DNA of 64,000 nt, from positions 148,194 through 212,193 of the forward strand of contig NZ_RCWF01000004.1 in assembly GCF_003667345.1 (NCBI RefSeq), written 5' to 3'. The stretch comes from Poseidonibacter antarcticus. Its GTDB lineage: Bacteria > Campylobacterota > Campylobacteria > Campylobacterales > Arcobacteraceae. Positions within the stretch are counted from its first letter, which is position 1; every line of letters starts with the position of its first letter. Made by a program: the position numbers and the translations under genes. Below the pieces are notes generated by a model. That model was given only the letters and a program-made list of their open reading frames with translations. It was not told the origin of the DNA and did not search any database. Shown here piece by piece: positions 8,474-17,113 of the stretch.

Positions 8474-9364
8474 TTATTTAGAAGTTTTAATTTGCTGTAT
8501 TATTAGACCAATAATAATAGTAGATAATCCAATGATAGTAGATATATATATTTCTTCACCAATTATAAAATATATAAAAATTAAAGATATAAATGGAGAA
8601 ATAAAAATAAGATTTGCAATTTTAGCTGTTGATATTGCACTTTGCATTGCCTTTAGCCAAAAGAAAAAAGTTAAACCCATCTCAAAGACACCTACATATA
8701 TTGCTGCGATTAAACCTGATAAAGAAGGAATTTCTAAGGGTTGAGTTAATAAAAAGAAAATTACTATTATAGGAAGTGATAATATAAAGTTAGAAAATAA
8801 ACCAACTATTGGGTCAACCTTTGCTTTAGTATTTAATATCCAATACATAGACCATAATATTGTAGAAAAGAGTGCTAATAAAACCCCATTAATATCAGAA
8901 AAATTAAGAGAAAAAGGCTCACCTTTTGTTGAAATAATTAATACACCAAAATAACAAATAATACCTGCAACAATATCACTTAGTGTAATTTTTTGTTTTA
9001 AAAAAATGACTGAAAGATAAGTTAACATCAATGCCCAAGTATAATTTATAGCTTGTGCTTCTTGAGCAGGAAGAATATCATACGCTTTAAATAAAACTAT
9101 ATAATATAAAAAAGGATTAATTATTCCAAGAAGTAGTATTATTTTTAGATTTGATTTAATATGATTTTTTACATCATTCATTTTTTTTTGATAAGTAATA
9201 ATACTAAAAAGAATAATTGTTGAACTAAAAGTAGCATAAAGAACTAGTTCATAAGGGCTTAAGTATTGTAAAGCAATTTTAAATGCAGTTGCTACTGTAG
9301 ACCAAAAAAAGATTGCAGTTAAGGCATATTTATATGCTAAAGATTGAGATTGGATACTTTTACT
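8474..9364 (-). CDS. EamA/DMT-family permease, 5' part without a start codon
   Basis: Ten-helix drug/metabolite transporter family permease of the inner membrane; substrate unknown. The first ATG in frame is at 9181 and would give only 235 residues. The frame stays open for 61 more codons upstream, back to the dedA stop, and that stretch (YKYALTAIFFWSTVATAFK and a second helix) is the expected EamA N-terminus. The total of 296 residues is the normal family length. No ATG, GTG, TTG or CTG exists in those 61 codons. The first of them directly follows the dedA TAA in the same frame. So either the start codon was lost (a decaying gene), a rare start is used, or the dedA stop is read through. Family assignment is good; whether the gene works is uncertain. 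Confidence 0.75.
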   Translation of the reverse strand, partial: SKSIQSQSLAYKYALTAIFFWSTVATAFKIALQYLSPYELVLYATFSSTIILFSIITYQKKMNDVKNHIKSNLKIILLLGIINPFLYYIVLFKAYDILPAQEAQAINYTWALMLTYLSVIFLKQKITLSDIVAGIICYFGVLIISTKGEPFSLNFSDINGVLLALFSTILWSMYWILNTKAKVDPIVGLFSNFILSLPIIVIFFLLTQPLEIPSLSGLIAAIYVGVFEMGLTFFFWLKAMQSAISTAKIANLIFISPFISLIFIYFIIGEEIYISTIIGLSTIIIGLIIQQIKTSK

Positions 9365-9964
9365 TTATTTTTTATTTTTAATCTTTTTATAATACCAAAA
9401 ACCTAGTATTGCTAATAAAAATAAAACTGTTATTATGATATATCTTAAATACTCTTTTATTAAAGCTTGATTATCACCTAAAAAATATCCTAAAAGTGTT
9501 AAAATCACAACCCAAATAGCAGCACCTAAAGTTGTATATATCGAAAAAGTCAATAAATTCATCCTTGCAAGTCCAGCTGGAAATGAAATATATTGTCGAA
9601 CAGCAGGAATTAGTCTTCCTGAAAAAGTAGAAATATGTCCATGTGATTTGAAGAAATCTTCCATTTGTTTAATAGTTTCTTCTTTTATAAAAAAGTATTT
9701 ACCATATTTAATTAAAAATTTTCTTCCAAATTTAACTGCTAAAAAATAGTTAAATAATGCGCCACTAAGTGAGCCTGCAATACCACACAAAATAACAATG
9801 TAAATATTCATTTCACCTTTAAAAACTAGATAACCAGCAGGTATCATAACAACTTCTGAAGGAAAAGGGAAAAAAGAACTTTCCAAAAACATCATAATAA
9901 AAATACCAATATAGCCTAAACTACCAACAGTTTGGACAATAAAGTCAACAATATCATGAAGCAT
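9365..9964 (-). CDS. DedA/VTT family membrane protein
   Basis: A 199-residue integral membrane protein of the DedA (SNARE-associated, VTT) family; members have been tied to lipid carrier recycling, membrane potential and envelope stability. Family features seen are an N-terminal re-entrant region with [19 protein letters not shown] near residues 28-46, [18 protein letters not shown] near 64-81, and the signature [20 protein letters not shown] near 116-135. It has a basic C-terminal tail. It lies just behind the nucleosidase-like gene. The reading frame continues past its TAA into the EamA permease. Confidence 0.9.
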   Translation of the reverse strand: MLHDIVDFIVQTVGSLGYIGIFIMMFLESSFFPFPSEVVMIPAGYLVFKGEMNIYIVILCGIAGSLSGALFNYFLAVKFGRKFLIKYGKYFFIKEETIKQMEDFFKSHGHISTFSGRLIPAVRQYISFPAGLARMNLLTFSIYTTLGAAIWVVILTLLGYFLGDNQALIKEYLRYIIITVLFLLAILGFWYYKKIKNKK

Positions 9965-9973
9965 AAGACACCT

Positions 9974-10495
9974 TTATTTAATTAAATTTTTCCATTTTAA
10001 AATAGAATCATTTATAAGCTGAAATATCTTTTCTTCACTAGGTTCTATTTCATCAAAATAATCTGATACGATTTTTAGTATATAAAAGTCTTGAATATTT
10101 TCTTTACAAGTTTGTTTAAAGAATTCTGCTTGTTTATCAACAAGTAAGGTATCTAAGTTTTCATCAGTTTGCAATGCTTTCTCAATAGTAGTAACATTTG
10201 CAAAATTAAGTCCAGAAATAAATCTATTAGTACAAAAAAGTGTTCCTAATGCAATTGAACCATCACTACATGATGCAATACTTAAATCAAATGCTTTAGA
10301 AATTTGGAAGTTTTTAAATATATAATTTAAAGATTCTAATATTTTTTCTTTACTTACAGCAGAAACTATAAGTATTAAATCATCATTAGAATAAATTGTA
10401 TTTTTGTGTGGGTTAGTTAATTCTTTTAAATTAAAAAAATTAACTATAGGTTGAGCTTCATTTAAAGAAGTAGTATGAATTAATATTTTGGACAT
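9974..10495 (-). CDS. Nucleoside phosphorylase/nucleosidase-like protein with altered active site
   Basis: The pattern resembles the MTA/SAH nucleosidase branch of the PNP_UDP_1 fold: SIASCSDGSIALGTLF near residues 74-89 in place of the GVAGGL...GD region, and LLVDKQAEFF then LKIVSDYFDE near 120-150 in place of the VDMEGAA...RxISD pair. The second Asp of the fold is present, but the catalytic DMEG motif reads DKQA, so Glu is Gln. The protein is short (173 residues from this ATG, against about 230 for MTAN). I chose ATG 10495 because the TTG at 10507 adjoins a hairpin behind rplS. It may be a diverged or non-catalytic member. It follows rplS and precedes dedA. Confidence 0.65.
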   Translation of the reverse strand: MSKILIHTTSLNEAQPIVNFFNLKELTNPHKNTIYSNDDLILIVSAVSKEKILESLNYIFKNFQISKAFDLSIASCSDGSIALGTLFCTNRFISGLNFANVTTIEKALQTDENLDTLLVDKQAEFFKQTCKENIQDFYILKIVSDYFDEIEPSEEKIFQLINDSILKWKNLIK

Positions 10496-10507
10496 ATTAA
10501 TCAACAA

Positions 10508-10523
10508 TAGAGCCTAAGCTCTA
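10508..10523 (-). terminator. Hairpin behind rplS
   Basis: TAGAGC/GCTCTA stem of 6 bp with a CTAA loop, 8 bases beyond the rplS stop. The following bases on the minus strand (TTGTTG) are only weakly U-rich, so termination would be partial. Confidence 0.4.
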
Positions 10524-10530
10524 AAGTTTA

Positions 10531-10887
10531 CTATCTTTTAAGTTCTTTAATTCTTGCAGCTTTTCCTCTTAATCCTCTTAAGTAATGTAATTTAGCTCTT
10601 CTTACTCTACCTCTTCTTAATACTTCAAAAGTTTTAATTGAATCAGAGAATAATGGGAAGATTCTTTCAACACCAACAGAGTTAGCACCAATTTTTCTTA
10701 CATTGAAAGTTGCAGAAACACCTTCACCATGTCTTGCAATTACGATACCTTCGTAAGTTTGAACTCTTTGTTTTTCACCTTCTTTAATCTCAATACCAAG
10801 TCTTACTGTATCACCTGCTCTAAATTGAGGGATTTCTTTTGACTCTATTTGTGCTGTTTCGAAACTAGCAATATATCTATTTTTCAT
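10531..10887 (-). CDS. rplS: 50S ribosomal protein L19
   Basis: Component of the large ribosomal subunit at the interface with 16S rRNA. The 118-residue length and the family stretches [20 protein letters not shown] near residues 20-39, [14 protein letters not shown] near 43-56 and [20 protein letters not shown] near the end are diagnostic. Its ATG overlaps the end of trmD by four bases. Firm assignment. Confidence 0.98.
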   Translation of the reverse strand: MKNRYIASFETAQIESKEIPQFRAGDTVRLGIEIKEGEKQRVQTYEGIVIARHGEGVSATFNVRKIGANSVGVERIFPLFSDSIKTFEVLRRGRVRRAKLHYLRGLRGKAARIKELKR

Positions 10888-11561
10888 CGTTTTTCCTTGT
10901 TAGGTCTATAATATTTTGTCTTACACTTGGACATGTGGTTTTTTAAGTCGGAAATTTTACTATGATTTCCCTTTAGAAATTCTTTAACGACACTTAAATT
11001 TTGGAAAATTTCAGGTTTAGCAAAAGATGGTGCTTCTAAAAGTTGATTTTCATAACTCTCAACGTCTAAGGATTGGGCGTTTCCAAGAACTCCTTTAACA
11101 TTTCTAGAAATTGCATCAGACATTATTAAAGATGGTAATTCTCCACCTGTTAATACAAATTCTCCAACAGAAAATACTTCATTTGCATACTTTTCTATGA
11201 CTCTTTCATCAATTCCTTCATATCTTCCACTTACAAAAACTATGTTTTTTTTCTTTGCTAATCGCTTAGCATCATTTTGCCTAAAAACTTTCGCAGCAGC
11301 TAATGGAAAAATAATATAAGCATCTTCATTTTCTTCTTTAATTTTATCTAAACAATCAAATAAAGGTTGGCAAGTCATAAGCATTCCTGCTCCACCACCT
11401 ACCATTTGTTTATCAACTTTTAAATGTTTATTTGTGGTAAAATCTCTAGGATTATAAAATTCATAAGATATAAAATTTGAATCAACTGCTCTTTTTAGAA
11501 TTGAGTCTTGAAAATATGGCTCTACTAAATTTGGGAAAAGTGTAACAAATGTAAACTTCAA
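10884..11561 (-). CDS. trmD: tRNA (guanine-37-N1)-methyltransferase TrmD
   Basis: SAM-dependent methylation of G37 next to the tRNA anticodon, which prevents frameshifting. 225 residues with [13 protein letters not shown] at the N-terminus, the substrate region [12 protein letters not shown] near residues 51-62, and the trefoil-knot motifs [14 protein letters not shown] and [15 protein letters not shown] near 112-145. It forms a two-gene unit with rplS. The usual partners rpsP and rimM are not next to it here, because a plus-strand gene starts upstream. Confidence 0.97.
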   Translation of the reverse strand: MKFTFVTLFPNLVEPYFQDSILKRAVDSNFISYEFYNPRDFTTNKHLKVDKQMVGGGAGMLMTCQPLFDCLDKIKEENEDAYIIFPLAAAKVFRQNDAKRLAKKKNIVFVSGRYEGIDERVIEKYANEVFSVGEFVLTGGELPSLIMSDAISRNVKGVLGNAQSLDVESYENQLLEAPSFAKPEIFQNLSVVKEFLKGNHSKISDLKNHMSKCKTKYYRPNKEKR

Positions 11562-11666
11562 AATAAAATCTACCTTTTTTATTGGAATAATACCATATTT
11601 CCTTTTATTTATAATTAAGCATTAATGATTTAAACTTCGCAATAAATTTTATATTAAGGTTTTTCT

Positions 11667-12011
11667 TTGAAACTACTAAATGGTTTTGGTAAAAAGTATT
11701 TTTCATTATCTGCAATACAAGCTTACTCATTAGCTACACAATTGCATAGTGTAATTACATCTACAAAAAATCATATAAATAAAAAATCTTTACTATCTTT
11801 TGAAAATGATGATGAGGAAGAAGCTCCTCCAAGTTTACAAGAGAATCTATTACTATGTCTTGTACTAAATAAAAAACCGTGTCATTGTGAATGCTTCTTT
11901 AGAAGAAGAACTGCACTAGCTATTACACTATTTAAATTTATCCCAAGATGTCCATTTTATAATACTTTTTTCGCTTTTAGAAGAACAGGCGTACACCCTC
12001 CTTTTGCATAA
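11667..12011 (+). CDS. Small cysteine-containing protein of unknown function
   Basis: I do not recognise it. A TTG start with AAGG eight bases upstream opens a 114-residue frame; there is no in-frame ATG. It has a charged stretch (ENDDEEEAPPS near residues 46-56), then five cysteines (LLLCLV, PCHCECF, PRCPF) and a basic, aromatic C-terminus ending in HPPFA. It lies alone between trmD (divergent) and metE. If it is not a gene, 11562-12086 is a 526-base stretch in which I see nothing else. The ribosome binding site and open frame in such AT-rich DNA favour a real gene. Confidence 0.5.
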   Translation: MKLLNGFGKKYFSLSAIQAYSLATQLHSVITSTKNHINKKSLLSFENDDEEEAPPSLQENLLLCLVLNKKPCHCECFFRRRTALAITLFKFIPRCPFYNTFFAFRRTGVHPPFA

Positions 12012-12086
12012 TTTAATTTAAATTTTAAAAAATAAATCAAAACAAAACTATACAAAAAAATAAATTATTAATAACAAGGATTAGTT

Positions 12087-14363
12087 ATGCAAAAAAATTA
12101 TGTACTAGGATTTCCAAGAATTGGAGAAAAAAGAGAACTTAAGAAAGTTTTAGAAAAATATTGGTCAAAACAAGTAGACTTTAGTGAAGTTAAATATGTA
12201 GCACAACAGTTAAAAAAAAGACACTGGAATTATCAGAAAAAAGCAAATGTTGATTTTATATCATCAAATGATTTCTCATATTATGACAATATGTTAGATA
12301 CTACTATTCTTTTAGGAGCAATTCCAAAAAGATTTGAAAACCTTAAAGATGAAGAATTATATTTTGCAATGGCAAGAGGAAATGATAATTGTGTAGCAAT
12401 GGAAATGACAAAATGGTTTAATACAAACTACCATTATATAGTTCCAGAAATTTCAAAAGATACAACTTTTAAATTAAATAGTAAAAAAGTAATAGAAGAA
12501 TACAAAGAAGCAAAAGAATTAGGAATAAAAACTAAAATCAATTTGATCGGTGCAATTACATATTTAGGACTTTCTAATAATCTTGATAATAGTGATAAAT
12601 TTTCACATATAAATAATGTAGTTGAAGTATATAAAGAATTATTATCTCAAATATCTGAACTTGAAGATGATGGAGAAATTGTAGTTCAATTCGATGAACC
12701 ATTATTTGTAAAAGATTTAGATTCAAAAGTTTTATCATTAATAAAAAGAGTTTATGATGTTTTAGCAAATGTTTCATCAAATATTAAAGTTGTTGTTTCT
12801 ACATATTTTGAGCATTCAAATGAAGCTAGTAAAATATTAGTAAACACTCCAATTTGGGCTCTTGGACTAGATTTTATTCATGGAAGTAAAAACATTGAAG
12901 CTTTAGAATTTATTAAAAATTCAAATAAAGTTTTAATAGCAGGTGTTATTGATGGAAGAAATATCTGGAAAAGTAATTTTGAAGAAAAAGTAGAACTTCT
13001 TGAAGAAATTTCAAAAGTTATAAATAAAGACAATATTATAGTTTCAACATCATCATCTTTATTACATGTTCCATTTACTTTAAGTTATGAAGAAAAATTA
13101 GATACTGAAATAAAATCTTGGTTAGCATTCGCAACTGAAAAATTAAAAGAGTTATCACTTATTTCAAAACAATTTTTTGGTTTAAACTTAACTTTAGAAG
13201 AAAGTTCAAGTATAAAAAGAAATATTGAAGAAAATAAACAAAGAAAAATTTCAACAAAAATTCATAATATTAAAATTCAAAAAGAATTAGAAGATTTAAA
13301 AGTCTTTCAAAGAGTTGATAAATTTGAAGACAGAATAAAAGTTCAAAGAGAATTTTTTAAATATGATTTCTTAACAACTACAACTATTGGTTCATTTCCT
13401 CAAACTCCACAAATTAGAGAAAATAGAAAAAGTTATAAAGCTAATCTTATTTCAAAAGATACATATGAAGAAGAAATAAAAAAATATATTGATGATTGTA
13501 TTTCATTTCAAGATGAAATAGGATTAGATGTTTTAGTTCATGGAGAGCCTGAAAGAAATGATATGGTTGAATATTTTGGTGAAATGTTAGATGGTTTTGC
13601 ATTTACACAAAATGCTTGGGTTCAATCTTATGGAAGTAGATGTGTAAAACCACCTTTAATTTATGGAGACATAAATAGAGAAAATCCAATGACAGTTGAA
13701 TGGATTAAATACGCACAAAGTAAAACAAAAAAAATAGTAAAAGGAATGTTAACAGGTCCTGTTACAATTTTAAACTGGTCTTTTGTAAGAGATGATAAAC
13801 CAAGAAGTCAAGTTGCACAACAAATTGCACTTGCTATTTCAAAAGAAGTTGATGATTTACAAAATGCAGGAATTAAAATGATTCAAGTTGATGAAGCAGC
13901 ATTTAAAGAAGGTTATCCATTAAGAATTGAAAATATCAAAACTTATGAACAATGGGCAGTTGATAACTTCAAACTTAGTATTTCACCCGCAAAAATTGAT
14001 ACACAAATTCATACACACATGTGTTATAGTGAATTTAATGACATTATTAAAACTATAGAAGCTATGGATGCAGATGTAATTTCAATTGAAACAGCAAGAA
14101 GTGGAAATAGACTTTTAAAAATATTTAAAGAAGTAGGTTATAAACAAGAAGTAGGTCCTGGTATTTATGATATTCATAGCCCAAGAGTTCCGAGTGTAAA
14201 AGAAATGGTAAATCAAATTGAAGAATTATTAGAAGTTTTACCAAAAGAACAATTATGGATAAACCCAGATTGTGGATTAAAAACAAGAAAATGGCCAGAA
14301 GTAAAACAAAGTTTAAAGAATATGGTTGAAGCGGTACAAATTGTTAAAAAAACAAATTACTAG
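12087..14363 (+). CDS. metE: Cobalamin-independent methionine synthase MetE
   Basis: Transfers the methyl group of 5-methyltetrahydrofolate (triglutamate) to homocysteine to make methionine, in the cytoplasm. 758 residues, full length. It has the N-terminal barrel (LGFPRIGEKRELKKVLEKYW near residues 7-26) and the C-terminal barrel with TTTTIGSFPQT near 430 and the zinc ligands H644 and C646 (HTHMC) and C729 (NPDCGLKTR). AAGGA precedes the ATG. A hairpin overlaps its stop codon. With ilvA and thrC in the window it belongs to the aspartate-family amino acid pathway. Confidence 0.98.
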   Translation: MQKNYVLGFPRIGEKRELKKVLEKYWSKQVDFSEVKYVAQQLKKRHWNYQKKANVDFISSNDFSYYDNMLDTTILLGAIPKRFENLKDEELYFAMARGNDNCVAMEMTKWFNTNYHYIVPEISKDTTFKLNSKKVIEEYKEAKELGIKTKINLIGAITYLGLSNNLDNSDKFSHINNVVEVYKELLSQISELEDDGEIVVQFDEPLFVKDLDSKVLSLIKRVYDVLANVSSNIKVVVSTYFEHSNEASKILVNTPIWALGLDFIHGSKNIEALEFIKNSNKVLIAGVIDGRNIWKSNFEEKVELLEEISKVINKDNIIVSTSSSLLHVPFTLSYEEKLDTEIKSWLAFATEKLKELSLISKQFFGLNLTLEESSSIKRNIEENKQRKISTKIHNIKIQKELEDLKVFQRVDKFEDRIKVQREFFKYDFLTTTTIGSFPQTPQIRENRKSYKANLISKDTYEEEIKKYIDDCISFQDEIGLDVLVHGEPERNDMVEYFGEMLDGFAFTQNAWVQSYGSRCVKPPLIYGDINRENPMTVEWIKYAQSKTKKIVKGMLTGPVTILNWSFVRDDKPRSQVAQQIALAISKEVDDLQNAGIKMIQVDEAAFKEGYPLRIENIKTYEQWAVDNFKLSISPAKIDTQIHTHMCYSEFNDIIKTIEAMDADVISIETARSGNRLLKIFKEVGYKQEVGPGIYDIHSPRVPSVKEMVNQIEELLEVLPKEQLWINPDCGLKTRKWPEVKQSLKNMVEAVQIVKKTNY

Positions 14364-14382
14364 AGCTAAATGCTCTAGTAAT
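14356..14382 (+). terminator. Hairpin at the metE stop codon
   Basis: An 11-bp perfect stem ATTACTAGAGC / GCTCTAGTAAT with a TAAAT loop includes the metE TAG. A short T-rich stretch (TAATAATTTT) follows. Likely a terminator, though the U-run is interrupted. Confidence 0.55.
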
Positions 14383-14461
14383 TAATAATTTTCCCTAAAG
14401 CTTTAATTATGATAAAACATATTTTAGGTAAAATTGCGAAACTAAAATAAGAAAAGAAAAT

Positions 14462-15667
14462 ATGATTACATTAAATGACATAAAAGAAGCGAAAAAAAGA
14501 TTAACAGGAACTGTTTTAACTACACCTTTAGTTAAGGCTCCTATTTTAAGTAATGATTTAGAGGCACAAATATATTTAAAAGAGGATAACTTACAACTTA
14601 CAGGAAGTTTTAAAATTCGAGGTGCTTTTAATAAATTAGCAATGATGGATGACAGCAGAAGAAAAAATGGTGTGGTTGCAGCTAGTGCAGGAAACCATGC
14701 ACAAGGTTTAGCCTTTGCTGCAAAACATTTCGATTGTGAAGCAACTATTTTTATGCCAGAAGCTACTCCCCTTACAAAAGTAAGTGGTGTAAAATCTTAT
14801 GGTGCAAAAGTAGTTTTAATAGGTGAGAATTTTGATGAAGCATACGCAAATGCTACAAAATTTGCAGAAGAAAATCATAAAGAGTTTATTCACCCATTTG
14901 CTGATGATGCTGTAATTGCAGGTCAAGGAACAATTGCCTTAGAGATTTTAGAAAAAATTGAAGATATGGAACATATAATTGTTCCAATTGGTGGTGGTGG
15001 TCTAATTTCAGGAATTGCAATTGCTGCAAAGGAAATAAATCCAAATATAAAAATTACAGGTGTTGTTGCATCAGGTGCACGAGGTATGAAAGAATCTTTT
15101 GAAGCTAGAATGCCTATTGATTCAGCATCAGTTAAAACAATCGCAGATGGAATTGCAGTTCGTGATGTAACTCCAAAACTATTAGACTTTATATTAGAAT
15201 ATGTAGATGATATTGTAGAAGTAAGTGATAATGAAACTGCTAATGCAATTTTATTCTTACTTGAAAAACATAAACTTGTTGTTGAAGGTGCAGGAGCAGT
15301 TGCAACTGCTGCAATTATGCATAATAAAGTTGATATAAAAGATCAAAAAGTTTGTGCAATTGTAAGTGGTGGGAATATTGACGTTACAATGTTATCTCTT
15401 ATCATTGATAAAGGTTTAGTAAAATCTTTTAGAAAAATGAATCTAATCGTAACACTTATGGATAAACCAGGTGCATTAATGCATTTAACAAATGTATTTG
15501 ATGAGTGTTCTACAAATATTGTACAAATAGATTATGATAGAAACTCCGTAAAACTGGAGTTTGGTGAAGCACATGTAATAATTGCACTTGAAACTAAAGG
15601 TGATGAACATCAAAAAGCTATTAGAGAACATTTGAAACAAAATGGCTATAGATTCAAACAAATTTAA
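14462..15667 (+). CDS. ilvA: Threonine ammonia-lyase (threonine deaminase)
   Basis: PLP enzyme turning threonine into 2-oxobutanoate, the first step to isoleucine. The PLP lysine lies in GSFKIRGAF (K51), the glycine-rich phosphate loop is GGGGLISG near residues 178-185, and the last 75 residues (MNLIVTLMDKPGALMHLTNV) form one ACT-like domain. At 401 residues it matches the short threonine dehydratase form with a single ACT domain, which can be biosynthetic or catabolic. Confidence 0.93.
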   Translation: MITLNDIKEAKKRLTGTVLTTPLVKAPILSNDLEAQIYLKEDNLQLTGSFKIRGAFNKLAMMDDSRRKNGVVAASAGNHAQGLAFAAKHFDCEATIFMPEATPLTKVSGVKSYGAKVVLIGENFDEAYANATKFAEENHKEFIHPFADDAVIAGQGTIALEILEKIEDMEHIIVPIGGGGLISGIAIAAKEINPNIKITGVVASGARGMKESFEARMPIDSASVKTIADGIAVRDVTPKLLDFILEYVDDIVEVSDNETANAILFLLEKHKLVVEGAGAVATAAIMHNKVDIKDQKVCAIVSGGNIDVTMLSLIIDKGLVKSFRKMNLIVTLMDKPGALMHLTNVFDECSTNIVQIDYDRNSVKLEFGEAHVIIALETKGDEHQKAIREHLKQNGYRFKQI

Positions 15668-15708
15668 ATTAATTTAAAATCTTTATATACTTTTTAGATA
15701 ATAAATCA

Positions 15709-15714
15709 TATAAT
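15709..15714 (+). promoter_or_regulatory. atpB: Predicted -10 box of atpB
   Basis: TATAAT about 45 bases in front of the atpB ATG, with T/A-rich sequence upstream in place of a -35 box, as is usual for sigma-70 promoters of this phylum. Consensus match only. Confidence 0.45.
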
Positions 15715-15758
15715 AGGTAGATAATTTAGTATTGAGAAACAAAAAAAAAAGGAAGAAA

Positions 15759-16445
15759 ATGGAAGGAAGACTATTTACGTTCTTGGGATCAATTGGTGGT
15801 CACGGTCAAGAATGGATCATCTTATCACACTTTGTCCTAGTGATAGGAATAGTATTTTTAATAGCACGATCAGCTACAAAAAGATTACAACTAGTACCTA
15901 GTGGTTCACAAAATGTAATGGAAGCATTCATTTCTGGAATCATTGCTATGGGTGCTGATACTATGGGTGAAACAAATGCTAGAAGATATTTACCATTAAT
16001 TGGTTCTTTGGCAATAGTTATATTTGTTAGTAATATGATTGGAGTTATTCCAGGATTTGAAGCACCTACTAGTAACATCAACTTTACTTTATCACTTGCA
16101 TTAATAGTATTTATTTACTATAACTATGTAGGTATTAAAATAAATGGTTTCTTTAACTACTTTAAACATTTTATGGGGCCAATGCCTGTATTAGCACCAT
16201 TAATGTTTCCTATTGAAATAATTTCTCATATATCAAGAATTATTTCATTATCATTCAGACTTTTTGGTTCAATTAGAGGTGATGATATGTTCCTAATGGT
16301 ACTTTTAATGTTAGTACCTTGGTTATTACCTCTTCCTGGGTTCTTCTTATTAACTGCTTTTGGTGTCCTACAAGCATTTATCTTCAGTATATTAACTTAT
16401 GTTTATATTGCTGGATCTGTTATGATGGCAGAGGAAGATCACTAG
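15759..16445 (+). CDS. atpB: ATP synthase F0 subunit a
   Basis: Membrane subunit of F-type ATP synthase that forms the two proton half-channels against the c-ring. 228 residues from the ATG at 15759. I prefer this to a TTG at 15732 because AAGGAAG sits right before the ATG and the extra nine residues would be a poly-lysine run. Family motifs: PTSNINFTLSLAL near residues 102-114 and the proton-path arginine in ISLSFRLFGSIRGDD near 167-181. It stands apart from the other atp genes, as is common in this phylum. Confidence 0.95.
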   Translation: MEGRLFTFLGSIGGHGQEWIILSHFVLVIGIVFLIARSATKRLQLVPSGSQNVMEAFISGIIAMGADTMGETNARRYLPLIGSLAIVIFVSNMIGVIPGFEAPTSNINFTLSLALIVFIYYNYVGIKINGFFNYFKHFMGPMPVLAPLMFPIEIISHISRIISLSFRLFGSIRGDDMFLMVLLMLVPWLLPLPGFFLLTAFGVLQAFIFSILTYVYIAGSVMMAEEDH

Positions 16446-16470
16446 AACTTTTAGTTTTCTTAATATTTAA

Positions 16471-16501
16471 AAGGGATGAGTTTTTACTCATCCCTTTTTT
16501 T
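16471..16501 (+). terminator. Terminator behind atpB
   Basis: An 11-bp perfect stem AAGGGATGAGT / ACTCATCCCTT with a TTTT loop, followed by a T-run. Strong intrinsic terminator for atpB. Confidence 0.9.
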
Positions 16502-16546
16502 ATGTCTAAATATTATATACAATCAATAAAATAAGGAATTGCACAA

Positions 16547-17113
16547 ATGAAAAACGAGTTAAAAACTTATTTAATAACTGATCCTAAATACTATACAAAT
16601 AATACAAATCAATTTAAAAAAAATCTAACAAAAGCCTTAGAAAAAAATAAAGTAGATATAGCTTGTTTTAGAGATAAACAATCTTCTAACATTGAAGAAT
16701 TAGCATCTATTTTTGTTGAAGTTTGTAAAAGTTTTAAAATAGAAAAAATACTAATAAATAGCAATTTAACATTAGCAAAAGATTTGAAAGCAACAGGAAT
16801 TCACCTAAATTCTAAACAATTTAATAAAATAAAAGAAGCAAAAGATTTAGGCTTATTTGTAATTATATCTTGTCATAATAAAGAAGATATAGAAAAAGCA
16901 AAAGATTTAAATGTAGATGCTATTTCATATTCTCCTGTATTTAGAACTCCAAATAAAGGTGAACTATTAGGAATAAAAAAGTTTGAAGAAGTAGTAAATT
17001 TATATAAAGATATGAATATAATTGCATTAGGTGGAATTATAAATGATAAAGAAATAGCGCAGATAAAGAAAACAAAAGCCTATGCTTTTGCTTCAATTAG
17101 ATATTTTATTTAA
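16547..17113 (+). CDS. Thiamine phosphate synthase-like protein (ThiE/TenI family)
   Basis: A barrel protein of the ThiE/TenI family, 188 residues. Family landmarks: YLITDP near the start, FRDKQSS near residue 41 (usually LRDK), TGIHLNSKQ near 82-90, ISCHNKED near 103, ISYSPVFRTPNK near 124-135 and ALGGI near 164. The INDR/GVHL-x-Q-x-D pair of true ThiE reads INSN and GIHLNSKQF, closer to TenI, which isomerises the thiazole precursor. It could be ThiE, TenI or a related protein of thiamine synthesis. Its stop codon overlaps the addA stop from the other strand by four bases. Confidence 0.75.
   Translation: MKNELKTYLITDPKYYTNNTNQFKKNLTKALEKNKVDIACFRDKQSSNIEELASIFVEVCKSFKIEKILINSNLTLAKDLKATGIHLNSKQFNKIKEAKDLGLFVIISCHNKEDIEKAKDLNVDAISYSPVFRTPNKGELLGIKKFEEVVNLYKDMNIIALGGIINDKEIAQIKKTKAYAFASIRYFI

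Noticed and set aside
15732..15758. Longer atpB start at TTG
   Set aside because: It would add a poly-basic stretch, and the AAGGAAG ribosome binding site lies immediately before the ATG at 15759.
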